A DNA stretch of 34,256 bases from Gammaproteobacteria bacterium (GCA_029881425.1 JAOUMO010000004.1:1-34256), one strand, 5' to 3'; positions 1-11,374 are shown, numbered from the stretch's first letter. Program-made: numbers and translations. The notes: generated by a model not told the origin, from the sequence alone.

Positions 1-444
1 CGCATTATGATTTCCCCCGGTCCCTGTACCCCAAACGAGGCCGGTATTTCCATGCAGGTAATAGAGTATTTTGCCGGCAAGTTGCCGATACTGGGCGTCT
101 GTCTGGGGCATCAAAGTATTGGCCAGGTATTTGGCGGAAAAATAATCCATGCCAGGGAAATTATGCATGGTAAGACCTCGATGATTCACCATAAAGATAA
201 GGGTGTATTTAAGGGCCTGACTAATCCCTATGAGGCGACACGCTATCACTCGTTGGTGATTGAAAAAGAAACACTTCCCGATTGCCTGGAAATTACCGCC
301 TGGACAGAAAATGCCGATGGCAGCATGGATGAGATCATGGGTGTGAAACATAAAACACTGGCAGTCGAAGGCGTACAGTTTCACCCCGAGTCAATATTGA
401 CAGAACACGGGCATGATTTATTGAGAAATTTCCTGGAAAGCTAA
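1..444 (+). CDS. trpG: Anthranilate synthase component II (glutamine amidotransferase), 3' part; 5' end outside window
   Basis: Reading frame is open from base 1 ([15 protein letters not shown]...), with class I amidotransferase motifs GVCLGHQ and GVQFHPES; followed by trpD and trpC. Confidence 0.93.
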   Translation, partial: RIMISPGPCTPNEAGISMQVIEYFAGKLPILGVCLGHQSIGQVFGGKIIHAREIMHGKTSMIHHKDKGVFKGLTNPYEATRYHSLVIEKETLPDCLEITAWTENADGSMDEIMGVKHKTLAVEGVQFHPESILTEHGHDLLRNFLES

Positions 445-500
445 ATTAAGAATAAATCTATAGCCGCTTTGTCTTGGCGGCTAACAAAAAGGTAATGATC

Positions 501-1517
501 ATGGATATGCAATCAGCAATAAAAGCAGTCACCGAAAATATAAATCTAACACGTGATGAGATGACAGAGGTGATGAACCTCATTATGAGCGGCCAGGCTA
601 CGGATTCGCAAATCGGTGGTTTTTTAATTGGCCTGCGTATGAAAGGTGAAACAGTCGATGAGGTTGCGGCCGCTGCAGCTGTTATGCGCGAACTGTCAAC
701 GAAAGTTGTAGCGCCTGATCAGTACCTGGTTGATACCTGTGGTACGGGTGGCGATGCCTCGGGTAGTTTTAATATTTCAACGGCCTCGGCCTTTGTTACT
801 GCGGCGGCAGGCGCGCATGTGGCCAAGCACGGCAATCGTTCGGTCTCCAGTAAGTCGGGTAGTGCCGATGTGCTTGAAACTGCAGGGATCAACCTGGAGT
901 TAACACCTGGGCAGGTTTCGGAATGCATTCATAATGTTGGCGTTGGTTTCCTGTTTGCGGTTAAGCACCATGGTGCAATGAAGTATGCGATCGGTCCGCG
1001 CAAGGAAATGGGGGTTCGAACTATATTTAATGTGCTCGGGCCCTTAACGAATCCTGCGGGTGCGCCCAACCAGGTGATCGGTGTATTCAGCAGGGCATGG
1101 GTTGAGCCCCTGGCTAATGTACTGAAGGCGCTGGGTAGTCGCCATGTGATGGTGGTGCATGCTGAAGATGGCATGGATGAGATCAGTATCGCTAGCAATA
1201 CATTCGTGGCTGAACTGAAAGACGGTGATATAACAACCTATACTATTCAGCCGGAAGATTTTGGTATGCACAAAGCCGAGCTTTCGGCTATACGTGCAGC
1301 AGATTCTGCCGATAGTCTGAATATCATAAAATCCGTGTTCAATAATCAGCCCGGTCCGGCAAAAGATATCGTCTGCCTGAATGCCGGTGCAGCTATATAT
1401 GTTGCTGGCATTACGGACACATTGGCTGAGGGTGTTGCTAAGGCGCAGGCCGTAATCGCTGATGGTGGCGCAATGAAAAAACTTGAGGCGCTGGTGCATT
1501 ATTCAAACAACTGTTAA
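501..1517 (+). CDS. trpD: Anthranilate phosphoribosyltransferase
   Basis: [17 protein letters not shown] and [18 protein letters not shown] motifs; the ORF track starts at TTG 474 but ATG 501 is the likely start. Confidence 0.95.
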   Translation: MDMQSAIKAVTENINLTRDEMTEVMNLIMSGQATDSQIGGFLIGLRMKGETVDEVAAAAAVMRELSTKVVAPDQYLVDTCGTGGDASGSFNISTASAFVTAAAGAHVAKHGNRSVSSKSGSADVLETAGINLELTPGQVSECIHNVGVGFLFAVKHHGAMKYAIGPRKEMGVRTIFNVLGPLTNPAGAPNQVIGVFSRAWVEPLANVLKALGSRHVMVVHAEDGMDEISIASNTFVAELKDGDITTYTIQPEDFGMHKAELSAIRAADSADSLNIIKSVFNNQPGPAKDIVCLNAGAAIYVAGITDTLAEGVAKAQAVIADGGAMKKLEALVHYSNNC

Positions 1518-1573
1518 TGATTTTGTTGTCTTGGATACGTTATGCGTTTTAAAAAATTAATAATAGAGAATAT

Positions 1574-2374
1574 ATGAGCAGCAACACTCCCGATATCCTG
1601 AAAAAAATCCTGCAGCGTAAAGTTGAGGAAATAAAAGAACGCTCCCTCTCTGTGACCATGGAGCAGTTGGGGCTACAGGCTCGTGACGCCCAGCCCGTAC
1701 GTGGTTTTATCAGGGCCATTGAAGCAAAGATCGCTGCAGGCAAAGCGGGCGTCATTGCAGAAATAAAAAAGGCCTCGCCCAGTAAAGGCGTGATGCGTGA
1801 AAATTTTGTGCCAGCGGAGATTGCAAAAAGTTACGAAGCTCACGGTGCCGCCTGTTTGTCGATATTAACCGACAAGGATTTTTTCCAGGGTTGTGAAGCC
1901 TATTTACAACAGGCAAGGGAGGCCACTTCATTGCCGGTCATACGCAAGGATTTCATTATTGATCCCTACCAGGTCTATGAGGCGCGTGCGATTAATGCGG
2001 ACTGTATTTTGTTAATTGTCTCCGCGCTGGATGATGAAAAGCTGAATGAGTTGCTGGCGTTGGCCCATCAGCTGGATATGGATGTGTTAATGGAAGTGCA
2101 TGACCGCGTTGAAATGCAGCGTGCCATTGACAGTGGTGCGCGGCTTATCGGGGTGAATAACCGTAACCTGCGAACATTTGATGTTAGCCTGCAAACCACG
2201 CTGGACATGCTGGGTATGCTGCCGGCGGATCGTATCCTGGTGACCGAAAGTGGTATTCATGTCCCCGCCGATGTGAAGTTAATGCGTGACAATAATGTCC
2301 ATGCATTTCTTGTTGGTGAGGCCTTCATGCGAGCGGCTGAGCCGGGTGAAAAACTTGCGGAATTATTTTTTTAG
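1574..2374 (+). CDS. trpC: Indole-3-glycerol phosphate synthase
   Basis: [51 protein letters not shown] motifs; follows trpD. Confidence 0.95.
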   Translation: MSSNTPDILKKILQRKVEEIKERSLSVTMEQLGLQARDAQPVRGFIRAIEAKIAAGKAGVIAEIKKASPSKGVMRENFVPAEIAKSYEAHGAACLSILTDKDFFQGCEAYLQQAREATSLPVIRKDFIIDPYQVYEARAINADCILLIVSALDDEKLNELLALAHQLDMDVLMEVHDRVEMQRAIDSGARLIGVNNRNLRTFDVSLQTTLDMLGMLPADRILVTESGIHVPADVKLMRDNNVHAFLVGEAFMRAAEPGEKLAELFF

Positions 2375-2439
2375 GTAGAGCGGCATCATCTATCGGGGTT
2401 CGTGGGGGCCATCTCGACTTATTTTCCTGAGCGTACCCG

Positions 2440-3096
2440 TTATAGTGACTTCTGGTTTTCCTGTGGCCTGAAGACGACTATAGTTTTGCCATGGGCGGCT
2501 ATCAGGTTATCGGTTTCCAGTTCCTTCAGTACGCGTCCAGCCATTTCACGTGAGCAGCCAACAATCTTGGCAATATCCTGGCGCGTAATCTTGATTTGCA
2601 TGCCATCGGGATGGGTCATTGCATCCGGTTGTTCGCTGAGTTCCAGCAGGGTGCGGGCAATACGTCCGGATACGTCGAGAAAAATGAGATCACGAACTTT
2701 CTGGCTGGTCTTGATCAGGCGATTAAAAATCTGCCCGGACAACATAAACAGGATTTCGGGATCTTCCTTGACCAGTTTACGGAACTGGGCATAGCTGATT
2801 TCGGCAATTTCACAGGGGGTCTTGGCGACAATCATCGCGCTGCGATCCAGGTGGTCTATAAACAGACCGGCTTCACCAAAAAAATCACCCGCATTGAGGT
2901 AGGCAAGAATAATTTCCGCACCTTCATCGTTTTCAGTGAGTACGCTTACCGAGCCCTTGATGATATAGTAGAGGCTGTGTGGCTCGTCGCCTTCATGAAT
3001 AATATTTTTCTTCGCAGGGTAGCTCTTACGATGGCAGTGATTCAGCAATCGTTCCAGTAAAGGGTTTGAATTATCAACCTTAGGCAAAATACTCAT
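2440..3096 (-). CDS. crp: Crp/Vfr-type cyclic nucleotide-responsive transcriptional regulator
   Basis: cNMP-binding domain ([18 protein letters not shown]) plus C-terminal HTH ([25 protein letters not shown]). ORF extends to 3150; an internal Met (MSILPKVDN) at 3096 is the likely start. Confidence 0.85.
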   Translation of the reverse strand: MSILPKVDNSNPLLERLLNHCHRKSYPAKKNIIHEGDEPHSLYYIIKGSVSVLTENDEGAEIILAYLNAGDFFGEAGLFIDHLDRSAMIVAKTPCEIAEISYAQFRKLVKEDPEILFMLSGQIFNRLIKTSQKVRDLIFLDVSGRIARTLLELSEQPDAMTHPDGMQIKITRQDIAKIVGCSREMAGRVLKELETDNLIAAHGKTIVVFRPQENQKSL

Positions 3097-3205
3097 AGAC
3101 GTCGCCACATATTTCCGTGAATCATTATTATAGTATATTTCGGTATTCATTGAGTACCGAGCAGGCTAATTAACGCAAATAACTGAGCAATCAGCAAGGT
3201 TTTTT

Positions 3206-3637
3206 TTGGGGTGTGAGATGATGAAGGCCAGGGTTAAGTGGTTGGATAATATGTCGTTTGTGGGTGAATCCGGTAGCGGGCACTCGGTCGTTATGGATGG
3301 TGCGCCGGATAGCGGTGGACGCAACCTGGCCGCCAGGCCCATGGAAATGGTGCTCATCGGCATGGGGGGATGTACCGCATTTGACGTGGTAACCATCCTG
3401 AAGCGGGCGCGACAGCCCATTAGTGACTGTGTCGTTGAGCTCTCGGCAGAGCGTGCCGATGACATTCCCAAGGTCTTTACCCGGATCCACGTACACTATG
3501 TCGTTACGGGCCGGGGCTTGAGTGAAAAACAGGTTGAGAAGGCCATTAACCTGACGGCAGAGAAGTATTGTTCCGTGTCCATTATGCTGGCCGCAACAGC
3601 CGAAATTACCCATGATTTTGAAATAATAGAAGACTAA
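3206..3637 (+). CDS. OsmC family protein (YhfA-like)
   Basis: RPMEMVLIGMGGCTAFDVVTILKRARQ motif typical of the OsmC/YhfA family; adjacent to a crp-like gene. Confidence 0.85.
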   Translation: MGCEMMKARVKWLDNMSFVGESGSGHSVVMDGAPDSGGRNLAARPMEMVLIGMGGCTAFDVVTILKRARQPISDCVVELSAERADDIPKVFTRIHVHYVVTGRGLSEKQVEKAINLTAEKYCSVSIMLAATAEITHDFEIIED

Positions 3638-3640
3638 TTT

Positions 3641-5305
3641 ATGCCAGAAAATTTAAGCCAGCAGGCATTTAAAGCCCTGCAGGAGCAGTATTATAACGCC
3701 TGGTTTCGCTATCATCCGGAACAGGCCGTACAGACCGGTGTACCGGGCTATGAAGATAAATTACGTGCCTACAGTGACGATGATGTAGGGGTATTGATTG
3801 TACTGGGTGAAAAGCTGATATCGGCGCTGGATGAAATGGATTTTAGTGCGCTGGATGAGGAACAGCAGATTGACTATACCGTGCTCTATAGTGCGGTGAG
3901 TCAGGAATTGCACCAGTTACTGGAAATGGACTGGCGTTATCGTTGCCCGCAACAGTATCTGCCGGTGGATGCGATACACCAGTTGCTAACCCGGCCGGTA
4001 GAGAACCTGCACCAGGCACTGAAGCATCGACTGCAGCAGATACCGGATTATTTGCGTGGCGCACGTAGTTATTTATTACGCTACCCGGAGCGTATCCCTG
4101 CAAGCTGGTTATCCAGTGCTATCCAGGAGGCCAGTGAGGGGGTCCAGTTTATCCGTAACCTGTCCCGCCACCCGGCGGTGCTGGCAAAGTTCAGGAACCC
4201 GGCGCGTTTACAGCCGGTAAGTGATGATGCAGCTGCGGCACTTGATGATTTTTCTCGTTTTTTACAACATGACCTCAAGCAGTCTGCCCAGGGCGATTTT
4301 GCCTGTGGGGAAACACATTTCCAGCGCCTGCTGAACGAGAGCCATTTTCTCGATATTACGGCCAGCCAGCTCGAATGCTTTGGTCAGGGTCTACTGGATA
4401 AGACACGTGCCCAGCTGGAGGCGCTGGTTGCGACATGGCCGGGTGAGGCATCGACGGTCGATGAGGTGCTGGCAGAAATTCGCGAAGATTATCCTAAAGG
4501 AGGCAATGACTCACTGTTTAGTGCCTATCGCCAGCGCATGAAAGCAGCAAAGGATTTTGTCATCAAGCAGCAGCTGGTGACTATGCCCCAGGTTCAGTCA
4601 TTAAAAGTGGTAGAAACGCCGAAATTTTTACGCCATGAAATACCCTTTGCGGCTTACGAAGAGCCCACATACCGTGACCCTGAACAGCAGGGCTATTATT
4701 ATGTTACGCCGGTGGTTTCAGAGGGACATATGCTGGAGCATAACTGGACCTCAATAGATTTGACCTGTGTACACGAGGCCTACCCGGGGCACCACTTGCA
4801 GTTTGTTACGGCCAACTGTAATCCCAGCAACAGTTTGCCCCGCTTGTTGAATGCCTCGGCGACCCTGTATGAAGGCTGGGCGCTCTATTGCGAAGACATG
4901 ATGCAGGAACAGGGCTTCCTGGATAAGCCACAGCACCAGTTTATTATGCTGCGTGACCGCTTGTGGCGTGCGCTGCGGGTCATCCTCGATGTGCGCCTGC
5001 AAACACAGGGGTTAGGTATCGATGATGCAGCACAGATGATGTGTGATCAGCTAGGTTTTTCTATTGATCAGGCCAGGGCCGACATCAGCTGGTACACGCA
5101 GTCACCGACAGTGCCCATGAGTTATGCGGTCGGCTGGGCCCTGATCCGGGCGCTGCGCGAACAGCAGGAGCAGCGTGAAGATTTTAATTTACAGCAATTC
5201 CATGACCGCCTGTTATCCGTGGGGTCCTGTGCATTGCCACTGGTTATCAAACGGGCCTTTGGTGAAGAGGCGTGGCAGCAGGCAAGGGATAGTGTGTTTA
5301 ATTAA
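3641..5305 (+). CDS. DUF885 family protein (putative metallopeptidase-like)
   Basis: HEAYPGHHLQF and ATLYEGWALYCEDMM motifs typical of DUF885 proteins. Confidence 0.85.
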   Translation: MPENLSQQAFKALQEQYYNAWFRYHPEQAVQTGVPGYEDKLRAYSDDDVGVLIVLGEKLISALDEMDFSALDEEQQIDYTVLYSAVSQELHQLLEMDWRYRCPQQYLPVDAIHQLLTRPVENLHQALKHRLQQIPDYLRGARSYLLRYPERIPASWLSSAIQEASEGVQFIRNLSRHPAVLAKFRNPARLQPVSDDAAAALDDFSRFLQHDLKQSAQGDFACGETHFQRLLNESHFLDITASQLECFGQGLLDKTRAQLEALVATWPGEASTVDEVLAEIREDYPKGGNDSLFSAYRQRMKAAKDFVIKQQLVTMPQVQSLKVVETPKFLRHEIPFAAYEEPTYRDPEQQGYYYVTPVVSEGHMLEHNWTSIDLTCVHEAYPGHHLQFVTANCNPSNSLPRLLNASATLYEGWALYCEDMMQEQGFLDKPQHQFIMLRDRLWRALRVILDVRLQTQGLGIDDAAQMMCDQLGFSIDQARADISWYTQSPTVPMSYAVGWALIRALREQQEQREDFNLQQFHDRLLSVGSCALPLVIKRAFGEEAWQQARDSVFN

Positions 5306-5346
5306 TAATAAAATTGAGGGTTTTTAAATGAGCCCTCATTTCATTT

Positions 5347-6693
5347 GTGGCAGAAAAAATTTTCTCAATGACAAACAAGCTTGATTATACAACGCCGTCA
5401 AACTGGCATGCCTATGATGTTGAACATATCTGGCATCCCTATACCAATATAGCGGAGCCAACACCGGTGTTTCCCGTCGCTTCTGCACAGGGTGTAACGA
5501 TCAGGCTCGCTGATGGCAGGGAACTGGTTGATGGCATGTCCTCCTGGTGGGCGGCAATCCATGGCTATAATCACCCGGCCCTGAATGCGGCGATCGAAAC
5601 ACAACTACAATCTATGTCGCATGTCATGTTCGGTGGGCTGACCCACGAGCCAGCGGTCAGGCTGGCAGAGACCCTGATTAATATTACCGCTGAGTCATTG
5701 CAATATGTTTTCTTCGCTGACTCGGGATCGGTTGCAGTAGAAGTCGCGATCAAGATGGCACTGCAATACCAGGTGGCACGAGGCAAAAAAAATAAGAACC
5801 GTTTATTAAGTTTTCGTAACGCCTATCATGGCGATACATTTGGAGCGATGGCAGTGTGTGACCCGGTAAATGGTATGCACAGTCTGTTCAGTGACGTCCT
5901 GCCACAGCATTATTTTGCAGATGCGCCCGAATGCAATAATCAGGGTGTGGCGGATGTTCGGCAGGTTTCACAATTAATCGAACAGCACCACCCGTCAATA
6001 GCTGCAGTAATACTGGAGCCTATAGTGCAGGGTGCAGGCGGTATGCGTTTCTACTGCGCGGATTATTTGCGTCAGCTAAAGGCCTTATGTGAGCAGTATG
6101 ATGTGTTATTGATCCTGGATGAAATCGCGACAGGATTTGGTCGTAGTGGTTCGCTCTTCGCGTATCAGCAGGCCAGTATTGAGCCCGATATTTTATGTCT
6201 TGGTAAGGCGCTGACGGGGGGCTACATGTCACTGGCAGCGACCTTAAGCAGTGAAAAAATAGCCGCCACTATTAGTCAGGGTGAGCCAGGTAATTTGATG
6301 CATGGCCCGACCTTTATGGCCAACCCCCTGGCCTGCGCCGTGGCCAATGCGAGTATTGATTTGTTATTCAGGTCCGGTTGGCAACAGCGGGTAAATGCGA
6401 TTGAAGAGCAGTTGATAACAGGGCTGGCAGTATGTAAAAAACTGGCCGTAGTCAATGATGTGCGGGTCAAAGGCGCCATTGGTGTGGTCGAATTAAACCA
6501 GGCGGTAGACCTGCACTGGATACAGCCAAGATTCGTTGAACAGGGTGTATGGATCAGGCCATTTAATAACCTGGTTTATGTGATGCCGCCTTACATTATA
6601 AATCCCGAAGAATTGAAGCAGTTAACCAGTGCGATATATAATGTCCTTTCGGAGATGACAGCTATTGCTCCACGAGAATTGAGTAATTGTTAA
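5347..6693 (+). CDS. bioA: Adenosylmethionine-8-amino-7-oxononanoate aminotransferase
   Basis: HIWHPYTN, DGMSSWWAAIHGYNHP, LILDEIATGFGRSG, LCLGKALTGGYM, HGPTFMANPLACAVA motifs. Start may be the ATG at 5368. Confidence 0.95.
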   Translation: MAEKIFSMTNKLDYTTPSNWHAYDVEHIWHPYTNIAEPTPVFPVASAQGVTIRLADGRELVDGMSSWWAAIHGYNHPALNAAIETQLQSMSHVMFGGLTHEPAVRLAETLINITAESLQYVFFADSGSVAVEVAIKMALQYQVARGKKNKNRLLSFRNAYHGDTFGAMAVCDPVNGMHSLFSDVLPQHYFADAPECNNQGVADVRQVSQLIEQHHPSIAAVILEPIVQGAGGMRFYCADYLRQLKALCEQYDVLLILDEIATGFGRSGSLFAYQQASIEPDILCLGKALTGGYMSLAATLSSEKIAATISQGEPGNLMHGPTFMANPLACAVANASIDLLFRSGWQQRVNAIEEQLITGLAVCKKLAVVNDVRVKGAIGVVELNQAVDLHWIQPRFVEQGVWIRPFNNLVYVMPPYIINPEELKQLTSAIYNVLSEMTAIAPRELSNC

Positions 6694-6699
6694 GGTGCC

Positions 6700-7149
6700 A
6701 TGTTAAATAAAATTAAAAATTTCTTTGAGGCTAATTTCTCAATTAGTGAGCAGCCAGATAACCAGGCGCATCAACTCAAACTGGCTACGGCTGCATTATT
6801 AATTGAAATGATGATGCAGGATGATGATGTCCATGAGGCGGAGCAGCGGGCAGTAAAAAATTCACTGGGGGAGAAATTTAATCTTACTGGTGCAGAGACA
6901 GAGGCTCTTTATGAGCTGGCTCGCCAGGAATCAAAGAATGCAACGGATTATCATCAGTTTACATCATTAATAGCAAAACACTTTAGCCAGCCACAGAAAA
7001 TAAAAATTATTGAGTATCTGTGGCAGGTCGCCTATGCCGATAAGGTACTGGATCGTTATGAAGAGCATATGGTTAGACGGATTGCTGATTTGATCCATGT
7101 GTCACATAAGGATTTTATACAGGCAAAACACAGGGTCGTACCTGATTAG
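6700..7149 (+). CDS. TerB family tellurite resistance-like protein
   Basis: LATAALLIEMMMQDDDVHEAEQ and LWQVAYADKVLDRYEEHMVRRIADLIHV resemble TerB-domain proteins. Confidence 0.75.
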   Translation: MLNKIKNFFEANFSISEQPDNQAHQLKLATAALLIEMMMQDDDVHEAEQRAVKNSLGEKFNLTGAETEALYELARQESKNATDYHQFTSLIAKHFSQPQKIKIIEYLWQVAYADKVLDRYEEHMVRRIADLIHVSHKDFIQAKHRVVPD

Positions 7150-7297
7150 TTGTAACGATTCGTAATGTGAAGCTACCAGAAAGTGGCAGTTCAATTGATG
7201 GATATGTTGTTTATCGTTGTGTCTATGAAGTTACTGATTATTGGTTTCATAGGCTGGGCGAATATAAAATTTCAACCGATGCTGTCTTGTGTGGTTT

Positions 7298-8035
7298 TTA
7301 AAAACTACCACCACCCCAGCTGTTATTTTTACGCCAGTTAATTCGTGGAATAATTAACCCAAAGAATAAACTGATCAGGGAAACCCCTGCACCGATCATA
7401 AACCATTCCTTTATGCTTCGGTCATTCAGTGCGGCATTTTCATTACTTAGCAGGTTGTTTTTTTGCTGTATTTCCTCGATTGATGCCTCCAGGACAGCAT
7501 TCCTTTCTGCTACGGCTATAGGGTGAGCTGCTGACTCCCTGAGATCTTCCAGTGCCTTGTTTAGTGACTGATTTTTCTGTTCTAGCTGGTTGCTCTCATT
7601 TCGGGACTGCTTGAGCAGGGTTTGGAGCTCATTGATTTGCTGTTTAAGTTCGCCTGCGCTTTCATTGGCGCTACCTAATCTTTTTTCTATTTTTATAAGT
7701 TGCTGGCGAGCGCTTGGCTCGTCCATTAACAGGCTGCTTTCTACCCAGCCCTCCTTGTCTTCATCGAGTTGAACCCGGGTGTAACTCCTGTCTTCATTTT
7801 CCTCCAGTACTCTTAGCTCGGTACCGCTGGTGATGAACTTGACGATCTTATGGCGGTTGCTGGTACCCGTTCGCATGGGTATAGTCAGGCTGTCGCTGAC
7901 GTAGCGTATAGTTTCCGCCTGTAGAGGGACAGTAAATGAGAGTAGTAACAGGGCTAGTATGATATTCTGGTACACAGGGTTGCTTTTATACATTTGTATT
8001 CCGTAATTCAGGTTGTTGCGGTCTTGACTATTCAC
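7298..8035 (-). CDS. TIGR04211-like SH3 domain protein (signal peptide, SH3b domain, coiled coil, C-terminal TM)
   Basis: Hydrophobic N-terminus, RYVSDSLTIPMRTGTSNRHKIVKFITSGTELRVLEE SH3b-like stretch, coiled coil, C-terminal TM helix. Confidence 0.8.
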   Translation of the reverse strand: MNSQDRNNLNYGIQMYKSNPVYQNIILALLLLSFTVPLQAETIRYVSDSLTIPMRTGTSNRHKIVKFITSGTELRVLEENEDRSYTRVQLDEDKEGWVESSLLMDEPSARQQLIKIEKRLGSANESAGELKQQINELQTLLKQSRNESNQLEQKNQSLNKALEDLRESAAHPIAVAERNAVLEASIEEIQQKNNLLSNENAALNDRSIKEWFMIGAGVSLISLFFGLIIPRINWRKNNSWGGGSF

Positions 8036-8100
8036 TAATGTACTTATTTATGTGGCATCCGGATGAGTAGTGCTTCACATTTCAATTAAGCGATAGTGTC

Positions 8101-8577
8101 CTAGTATTCGGTTTTGTCTGTTTTTTGTGCCCACAGTTCAAAGCAACGCTCATGTTTTAGTGAGTTTTCGCATTCAATGCTTATGCTGCGCTGATCATAG
8201 GGTATGCAGATCTCGTGGGCTATCATGGTATCATCAAAGCCTGCGCTAGCTGCTTCTTCACCGCTTGCGGCATAAATTACCCGATTGATTCGAGCCCAGT
8301 AGATGGCAGACATACACATCGGGCAGGGTTCGCAGCTACTGTAAATAGTGCAGTTGCTCAGGTCGAAATTCTGTATCGTTTCGCAGGCATTACGTATGGC
8401 CATGATTTCTGCATGAGCTGTAGGGTCATTGATGAGGGTGACCTGGTTGTGGCCCTCACCAATAATCTTATTGTCGCGAACGATGACGGCACCAAAAGGG
8501 CCGCCGTTGTTATCAATGGATTGACAGGCAAGCTGGATGGCACGATCAAGGAAATTTTTATCGGCACTGCTGCTCAT
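8101..8577 (-). CDS. Nucleoside deaminase (guanine deaminase / CDA superfamily)
   Basis: Zinc-site motifs HAEIMAIRNA and SCEPCPMCMSAIYWARI. Confidence 0.85.
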   Translation of the reverse strand: MSSSADKNFLDRAIQLACQSIDNNGGPFGAVIVRDNKIIGEGHNQVTLINDPTAHAEIMAIRNACETIQNFDLSNCTIYSSCEPCPMCMSAIYWARINRVIYAASGEEAASAGFDDTMIAHEICIPYDQRSISIECENSLKHERCFELWAQKTDKTEY

Positions 8578-8664
8578 GTCATTTAGGTGCTTTTATGTAA
8601 ATAGTCAGTATATTTGATTCGGCGTTAAGTTACTGCTGGTGACTCAAGTTTAAGACCAATTAAC

Positions 8665-8961
8665 TTAACTGATGTCGAATTTTTTCTCAAAATGAGCAAT
8701 ACCAAGAACCTGCCGGGTTAATTCGTTCGTGTTAATGATTTTTATTTTTGTATTGGTGAAGTGTTCATCCAATAATAATAACATGCCAAGAGCAGCGCTA
8801 TCTACGTATTCTGTGTTGCCAAGGTTTACAATAACATTAAAAGAGGGGTCAATATTTTGGTATGAATTCCGAAAGGAAGGATGTGCAGAAAAATCAAATT
8901 GGCCATCAATGTTGATGGTTAGGGTCTTGTTCTCGTTATTGCTCGTAGCGGTGACTGACAT
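8665..8961 (-). CDS. STAS domain protein (anti-anti-sigma factor-like)
   Basis: IDGQFDFSAHPSFRN and VNLGNTEYVDSAALGMLLLLDEH, a STAS motif with a conserved Ser. ORF extends to 9000; MSVTATSNN at 8961 is the likely start. Confidence 0.8.
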   Translation of the reverse strand: MSVTATSNNENKTLTINIDGQFDFSAHPSFRNSYQNIDPSFNVIVNLGNTEYVDSAALGMLLLLDEHFTNTKIKIINTNELTRQVLGIAHFEKKFDIS

Positions 8962-9014
8962 TATTCCATGCTCCTGGTATGGCCTAAATAGTATAGACAA
9001 TAAAACAATTATTT

Positions 9015-9884
9015 TTAATGGTGCGTGTCGGGAATATCAGGTTGATGTGGTGCGGAAAAGAGTATTTCTATATCAACCGTATCAAATTCATAATGCGCAT
9101 TACAAAATTCGCAATCTATTTCAATTTTCCCCTGTTCATGCAAGATCTCATGTGTCTCCTTTTCTCCCAGTGATAATAGCATAGATTGGATGCGCTCTAT
9201 TGAACAGTTACACCTGAAACTGATGGGATCTGATTCATACAGGCGCACATCATCCTCATGGAACAGGCGGTGTAATACCTCTTTTACCGGCAGGTTTATT
9301 ATTTCTTCATCACGTAGTGTTGATGCGAGATGTGATGCGCGTATCCAGTTGTCATCATCCTGTTTTTTATCAGGTAGTTCCTGTAGCAGGAAGCCGGCAC
9401 AGGTCTGTTGGTTGGATGCAAGCCACAGCCGTGTATTTAACTGTTCAGATTGCTGGAAATAGTTTTCGATCGCTTCATTTAAGTGCTGGCCCTGCAGCGC
9501 AATAATGCCCTGGTAGGCCTCGCCCTTGTCCGGTTCAATCGTAATCGCCATCTGGCCCATGCCAAAAATACCCTGCAAGCCCTCGCTGGGGACCTCGTCA
9601 TTCCAGTGAGCAATGCCACGGAGTGTGCCGGAGGATGTTGCCTGGGCGACCAGCAGGTGTAGCGGGCCATCACCGCGAATCTGTAAGATTAACGAGCCTT
9701 CAAACTTTATGGTCGATGAGAGCAGGGCAACTGCAGCCATGGCTTCGCCCAGTACGGCGCGCACATTGTCCGGGTAATCAGTGCGTTCAAGTATGGCCTG
9801 CCAGCTCGCATCAAGGTGCACCATTTCACCACGGACATTGGTATTTTCAATAGTAAATCGGTGGAGTTGATCCTTCTCGTGCAT
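9015..9884 (-). CDS. hslO: Hsp33 redox-regulated molecular chaperone
   Basis: C-terminal CNCSIERI...IEIDCEFCNAHYEFD zinc/redox motif (CxC...CxxC); GDGPLHLLVAQA. Confidence 0.93.
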   Translation of the reverse strand: MHEKDQLHRFTIENTNVRGEMVHLDASWQAILERTDYPDNVRAVLGEAMAAVALLSSTIKFEGSLILQIRGDGPLHLLVAQATSSGTLRGIAHWNDEVPSEGLQGIFGMGQMAITIEPDKGEAYQGIIALQGQHLNEAIENYFQQSEQLNTRLWLASNQQTCAGFLLQELPDKKQDDDNWIRASHLASTLRDEEIINLPVKEVLHRLFHEDDVRLYESDPISFRCNCSIERIQSMLLSLGEKETHEILHEQGKIEIDCEFCNAHYEFDTVDIEILFSAPHQPDIPDTHH

Positions 9885-9893
9885 GCTATCTAT

Positions 9894-11327
9894 TTATCCG
9901 TTTAATTTTTTCTTTAGTATGTCATTAACCTGGGCCGGGTTGGCCTTGCCCTGTGATACTTTCATCACCTGGCCGACGAAGTAACCAAACAGTTTGTCTT
10001 TGCCGGCACGATACTGTTCCAGCTGATTCGGGCTGTTGGCAATGATTTCATCAATCATTGTTTCAATGGCAGAGTCATCAGTGATTTGTTTCAGTCCTTT
10101 ATTTTCAATCACGCTGTCCGCATCGCCTTCGCCCTTCCACATGGCGTCAAATACTTCCTTGGCGATTTTTCCGGAGATGGTGTTGTCTTCGATACGCTTT
10201 AGCATGCCTGCGAGTGTTTCGGCGCTGACAGGTGATTGTGAAATTGCCAGGTCCTCCTTGTTCAGGCGTGCAGAAAAATCACCAATAACCCAGTTAGCGG
10301 CCAGTTTTGCATCCGAGGTGTCGCTGACAACGGTCTCGTAAAAATTGGCCAGCTCACGGCTGGCAGTCAAAATGCCTGCATCGTAATCTGAAATGCCCAG
10401 TTCGTTAATAAAGCGCTGGCGCCTGGCATCCGGGAGTTCGGGCAAGGCCTTGCGTGCATTTTCGATATAGGCATCGTCAATGATGACTGGTAATAAATCA
10501 GGGTCTGGAAAGTAGCGATAGTCGTTGGCTTCTTCCTTGCTGCGCATGGAGCGCGTTTCATCCTTGTCGGCATCGTAGAGGCGTGTTTCCTGCACTACTT
10601 TCCCGCCACCTTCGATAACATCAATCTGGCGTTCTACTTCATGGTTGATCGCACGCTCTACAAAACGGAACGAGTTTATATTTTTTATTTCCGCACGGGT
10701 GCCAAACGCTTCCTGTCCTTTGGGACGAACCGAAACATTGGCATCACAGCGGAACGAGCCTTCGGCCATATTGCCGTCACAAATTTCCAGGTATTGCACC
10801 AATGAATGTATTTTTTTCATATAGGCAACGGCTTCTTTGGCAGAGCGTATATCCGGTTCGGAAACAATTTCCAGCAGTGGTGTGCCAGCACGGTTCAGGT
10901 CGATGCCGGTCATGCCATGGAAGTCTTCATGCAGGGATTTGCCCGCATCTTCTTCCAGGTGGGCACGGGTGATGCCAATGGTCTTTTTCGTGCCATCTTC
11001 CAGTTCGATATCCAGTTTGCCGTCATGCACTATGGGCAGCTCAAGCTGGGAGATCTGGTAGCCTTTTGGCAGGTCGGGATAAAAATAATTTTTACGGTCA
11101 AACACGGAGCGTTTGGCTACGGTAGAGTTTGTCGCCAGGCCAAATTTGGCTGCCATGTGTATGACTTCAGTGTTAACCACCGGCAGGACACCGGGCAGGC
11201 CAAGATCAACGGCACAGGCCTGTGTATTCGGTTCTGCACCATAGGCAGTGGATGCCGATGAAAAGATTTTACTTTTGGTCGCTAACTGAGCGTGTATTTC
11301 CAAACCGATGACGGTTTCCCATTCCAT
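9894..11327 (-). CDS. gatB: Asp-tRNA(Asn)/Glu-tRNA(Gln) amidotransferase subunit B
   Basis: [54 protein letters not shown] motifs. Confidence 0.97.
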   Translation of the reverse strand: MEWETVIGLEIHAQLATKSKIFSSASTAYGAEPNTQACAVDLGLPGVLPVVNTEVIHMAAKFGLATNSTVAKRSVFDRKNYFYPDLPKGYQISQLELPIVHDGKLDIELEDGTKKTIGITRAHLEEDAGKSLHEDFHGMTGIDLNRAGTPLLEIVSEPDIRSAKEAVAYMKKIHSLVQYLEICDGNMAEGSFRCDANVSVRPKGQEAFGTRAEIKNINSFRFVERAINHEVERQIDVIEGGGKVVQETRLYDADKDETRSMRSKEEANDYRYFPDPDLLPVIIDDAYIENARKALPELPDARRQRFINELGISDYDAGILTASRELANFYETVVSDTSDAKLAANWVIGDFSARLNKEDLAISQSPVSAETLAGMLKRIEDNTISGKIAKEVFDAMWKGEGDADSVIENKGLKQITDDSAIETMIDEIIANSPNQLEQYRAGKDKLFGYFVGQVMKVSQGKANPAQVNDILKKKLNG

Positions 11328-11374
11328 AAAGAATGCCTCTTAAATATTTTGTATGACGCAACTTTGTCGTTTTC

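Noticed and set aside
719-1499. Several antisense ORFs within trpD (719..928, 929..1198, 1044..1499)
   Set aside because: They lie opposite a well-supported gene and have no recognisable motifs; shadow ORFs of coding sequence.
2402-3060. Plus-strand ORFs opposite the crp-like gene (2402..2794, 2596..3060)
   Set aside because: The minus-strand Crp/Vfr-like protein explains this region; no domain on the plus strand.
7198-7330. Possible small hydrophobic ORF (MDMLFIVVSMKLLIIGFIGWANIKF...) between the TerB-like gene and the SH3-domain gene
   Set aside because: About 45 codons, overlaps antisense the end of the SH3-domain gene, no clear ribosome binding site; cannot be separated from chance.
8665-8961. 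STAS protein as part of a partner-switching regulatory module
   Set aside because: No anti-sigma kinase or phosphatase gene is adjacent; its neighbours are a deaminase and hslO, so a module cannot be supported from this window.
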